Source of the DNA: Nitrosopumilaceae archaeon
Lineage (GTDB): Archaea > Thermoproteota > Nitrososphaeria > Nitrososphaerales > Nitrosopumilaceae
Assembly: GCA_021296165.1 (NCBI GenBank)
Contig: JAGWAW010000067.1
Location: 1-7,405 of the forward strand
DNA length: 7,405 nucleotides
Direction: 5' to 3'
Each line of letters starts with the position of its first letter. Within the stretch, counting starts at the first letter, position 1. The position numbers were made by a program, and so were the translations under genes. Shown one piece after another: positions 5,751-7,405 of the stretch. Below the pieces are notes generated by a model. It was not told the DNA's origin, did no database searches, and saw only the letters and a list, made by a program, of their open reading frames with translations.

Positions 5751-6893
5751 ATGGTAGACAACAGTATAACAGTTGCAAAATATGGAGAGTTGTTGGGAGA
5801 GCGCGAGCAGTTAAAGCAGAACCGCAAGCTGCAGATAAGCGGCGGATCCACCTACATCATCTCCATTCCCAAGTCTTGGGTGGAAGCGGTGAACCTGAAG
5901 GCCGGCGACAGCGTCTCAATGATAAATAACGAGAACAACTCCCTGACCGTATTCCCTGCATCGGATGGGATAGACGGGAAGCAAGCCGCGTCGATCGTGG
6001 TCGGCCCCAACGACTCGGACGAGTCCATACGGCGCAAGATCGTGGCCATGTACCTGGCCGGCTACAAGTCCATCACCATAACCGCCAGGGGGATACGGCT
6101 GGGGCCCGGCCAGATAAACGCAGTCCGCTCGTTTGCGCGCTCCTCAATGATAGGAACCGAGATAATCGAGTCCAGTCCCGAATGTGTTACGATAAAGACG
6201 CTCACCCGGCTGCCCGAGATGAGCTTTGACGTGGCGCTGTTGAGGATGGCCACCATGACCATCGACACACACCAAGAGGCGCTGGAGGCGCTGGAGGCGG
6301 CCGACACCGAGTATGCCGACGAGGTGGTCAAGCTGGACGATGAGATAGACAGGTTCACCTTTTACATGCTCAGGAACCTCACCATGGCGGTGGGCGATGC
6401 CGGCCTGCTGCGGGCCATGTCGCTGGAGGGCCCCGCAGACTGCCTGTACTATAGAACGGTCATATCTCGTATCGAGAGGATAGCGGACCACGCCACCCTG
6501 ATCGCCAAGCGGGTAAAGTACCTCACCGAGCACATTGATACGGACATAGTAGACAAGACCAAGCAGCTGAGCCGTTCTGTGATGGAAATGTTCAGCAGGT
6601 CCATAGATGCCATGATCCGGGCCGACTACGGCGCGGCCGAGAAGGTGACCGAGGCTGCCACCAAGGCACAAGCCGCGCAGGAGGAGTTGATGATGTCCGT
6701 AAAAGACTCGGCCCCCAACGCCACCGTGATAAAATTCGTTCTTGACAGCATCCGGAGATCCGCCGAGTACACCATGGACATTGCAGAGGTGGTCATGGAC
6801 CGCAACATAAAGAGCATGATCGCCGACACAGGCTCAAGCCGCGTGGCCATCGATTCCAAGACTACACTGTTCAAAACCCCACCCGCGGCATGA
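5751..6893 (+). CDS. AbrB/SpoVT-PhoU fusion, likely phosphate-responsive regulator
   Basis: This 380-residue protein joins an N-terminal AbrB/SpoVT-like swapped-hairpin DNA-binding domain (about 24-69: KLQISGGSTYIISIPKSWV, then LKAGDSVSM) to a middle region (about 80-155) and a PhoU domain (about 160-355). The first PhoU repeat carries the canonical acidic pair in SRIERIADHATLIAKRV (E242, D246). The second repeat reads SIRRSAEYTMDIAEVV (333-348), keeping an acidic residue only at E339. Proteins of this build are annotated in archaeal genomes as phosphate uptake regulators. It is divergent from the pst operon across 84 bases, which suggests it controls that operon, itself, or both. No membrane segment or kinase domain is present. 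The start is ATG at 5751; TTG at 5790 or 5793 would still leave both domains whole. Domain calls are firm; the regulatory role and its direction are inferred. Confidence 0.93.
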   Translation: MVDNSITVAKYGELLGEREQLKQNRKLQISGGSTYIISIPKSWVEAVNLKAGDSVSMINNENNSLTVFPASDGIDGKQAASIVVGPNDSDESIRRKIVAMYLAGYKSITITARGIRLGPGQINAVRSFARSSMIGTEIIESSPECVTIKTLTRLPEMSFDVALLRMATMTIDTHQEALEALEAADTEYADEVVKLDDEIDRFTFYMLRNLTMAVGDAGLLRAMSLEGPADCLYYRTVISRIERIADHATLIAKRVKYLTEHIDTDIVDKTKQLSRSVMEMFSRSIDAMIRADYGAAEKVTEAATKAQAAQEELMMSVKDSAPNATVIKFVLDSIRRSAEYTMDIAEVVMDRNIKSMIADTGSSRVAIDSKTTLFKTPPAA

Positions 6894-6904
6894 TACCGTT
6901 CCGC

Positions 6905-6933
6905 GCGGCTTTGAGTTCATGACACTAAGCCGC
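6905..6933 (+). terminator. Hairpin after the AbrB-PhoU gene
   Basis: GCGGCTT (6905-6911) pairs perfectly with AAGCCGC (6927-6933), and inside it AGT (6914-6916) pairs with ACT (6924-6926) around a 7-base loop, leaving a TG bulge: ten pairs in all. It starts 11 bases after the stop codon. It is a good mRNA 3'-end structure, but no strong T-run follows directly, so calling it a terminator is tentative. Confidence 0.4.
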
Positions 6934-6985
6934 CTGTCGCCGCACACCTTTGGAGTAGTTTGGTTGTGCAAATTCCGTACATAGA

Positions 6986-6993
6986 TTAAATAA
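6986..6993 (+). promoter_or_regulatory. TATA-like box before the transposase
   Basis: TTAAATAA lies in an AT-rich patch about 50 bases before the ATG at 7043; transcription would start near 7015. It is flanked by short inverted arms, TACAT (6978-6982) and ATGTA (6993-6997). Placement fits an archaeal promoter with a leader of roughly 25-30 bases. Confidence 0.3.
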
Positions 6994-7042
6994 TGTAACG
7001 GCACAGTAAAAGGGACTTATCCAGCTAAATGAATTTGACTAT

Positions 7043-7405
7043 ATGATCAAAATTTTAGACAACACGATCTATATACTGCCAGGCGGAAGGCACGGCATGG
7101 GCAGGCAGGAAACACGGTTTCTCAAGAGAGTGGCGGAGGGCGTGGGCCGCCAGGTGGGCGACGGTACTGGTTCGGGCGGCCCCGGCAGGTCGTACAGAAA
7201 GGGGATCACCCTGGCAGATCTGTTCAAGCTGTTCCTGAACGATGAAGCGGCCAGAGAATGGTTCGAGGCCACGGTGTGGCCGGACGGCCCGGCGTGCCCG
7301 CGCTGCAGTTCCGTCGAGTGCGCCAGGCCGTCCACCCACCTTGCCATGCCGTACTGGTGCGCGCGATGCAAGCGCCACTTTAGCGTGAAGGTGGGCACCG
7401 TGATG
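7043..7405 (+). CDS. IS1595-family transposase, N-terminal part (cut by window edge)
   Basis: The frame is open from ATG 7043 to the right edge, giving 121 residues. The part from about residue 54 is a typical IS1595-family N-terminus: GITLADLFKLFLNDEAAREW (54-73), WPDG (79-82), a zinc ribbon with CPRC (C85, C88) and CARC (C106, C109), then RHFSVKVGTVM (111-121). This zinc-ribbon domain precedes a DDE-type catalytic domain, which lies outside the window. About 50 residues rich in Gly and Arg precede it, longer than in many members; ATG at 7097 (residue 19) is an alternative start. The left end of the element is not certain: GGGACTTATCC at 7012 is a possible terminal repeat, but the matching right end is not visible. 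Whether the copy is intact cannot be judged here. Confidence 0.85.
   Translation, partial: MIKILDNTIYILPGGRHGMGRQETRFLKRVAEGVGRQVGDGTGSGGPGRSYRKGITLADLFKLFLNDEAAREWFEATVWPDGPACPRCSSVECARPSTHLAMPYWCARCKRHFSVKVGTVM

Noticed and set aside
6144..6671. 175-codon minus-strand open frame across the AbrB-PhoU gene
   Set aside because: Antisense to the clear PhoU domain; the Gly/His/Val-rich translation looks like a shadow.
7012..7022. GGGACTTATCC as the left terminal repeat of the IS1595-type element
   Set aside because: Terminal repeats need the matching right end, which lies outside the window, and no target duplication can be tested; kept only as a remark in the transposase entry.
1..7405. tRNA, rRNA or CRISPR array
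   Set aside because: No tRNA B-box with a matching acceptor stem, no conserved rRNA sequence and no regularly spaced repeats were found by eye on either strand.

Overview
The window looks like chromosomal DNA of an archaeon, most likely an ammonia-oxidising thaumarchaeon (Nitrososphaerota) of the GC-rich Cenarchaeum type. The signs are GC-rich genes that nevertheless use ATA for Ile and AGG for Arg freely, AT-rich islands with TATA-like boxes close to start codons (short-leader or leaderless mRNAs), and an AbrB-PhoU fusion protein. The lineage is an inference from style and gene content; no rRNA or tRNA is present to fix it.

Layout from left to right. Positions 1-562 hold no secure gene: a TATA-like TTTTAAA near 81-87 could serve a leftward gene starting at 50 and a short rightward frame at 116. 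Positions 563-1468 (minus) encode a protoheme IX farnesyltransferase (CtaB, heme O synthase). Positions 1469-2286 are an 818-base stretch with only weak short frames. Positions 2287-5666 (minus) are a compact pstC-pstA-pstB-phoU operon, with start/stop overlaps of 4 bases (pstC/pstA) and 1 base (pstB/phoU) and a 4-base gap (pstA/pstB). All four of these genes start with GTG or TTG. An 84-base AT-rich divergent promoter region (5667-5750) separates the operon from a rightward gene (5751-6893) encoding a protein with an N-terminal AbrB/SpoVT-like DNA-binding domain and a C-terminal PhoU domain. After a strong hairpin at 6905-6933, the window ends inside the N-terminal part of an IS1595-type transposase (7043 to the right edge).

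How the genes work together: PstC and PstA form the membrane channel and PstB the ATPase of a high-affinity phosphate ABC importer. The periplasmic-type phosphate-binding protein PstS is not encoded here. The operon's own PhoU is a plain PhoU protein whose first metal-binding repeat is degenerate. The divergent AbrB-PhoU protein is a good candidate for the transcriptional regulator: it couples a DNA-binding domain to the domain that senses the Pst transporter, with no PhoR/PhoB pair in view. A 9-base inverted repeat (one mismatch, 21 bp between arm centres) overlaps the pstC TATA box and is the obvious candidate operator. This one-component phosphate-control locus is the most interesting part of the window.
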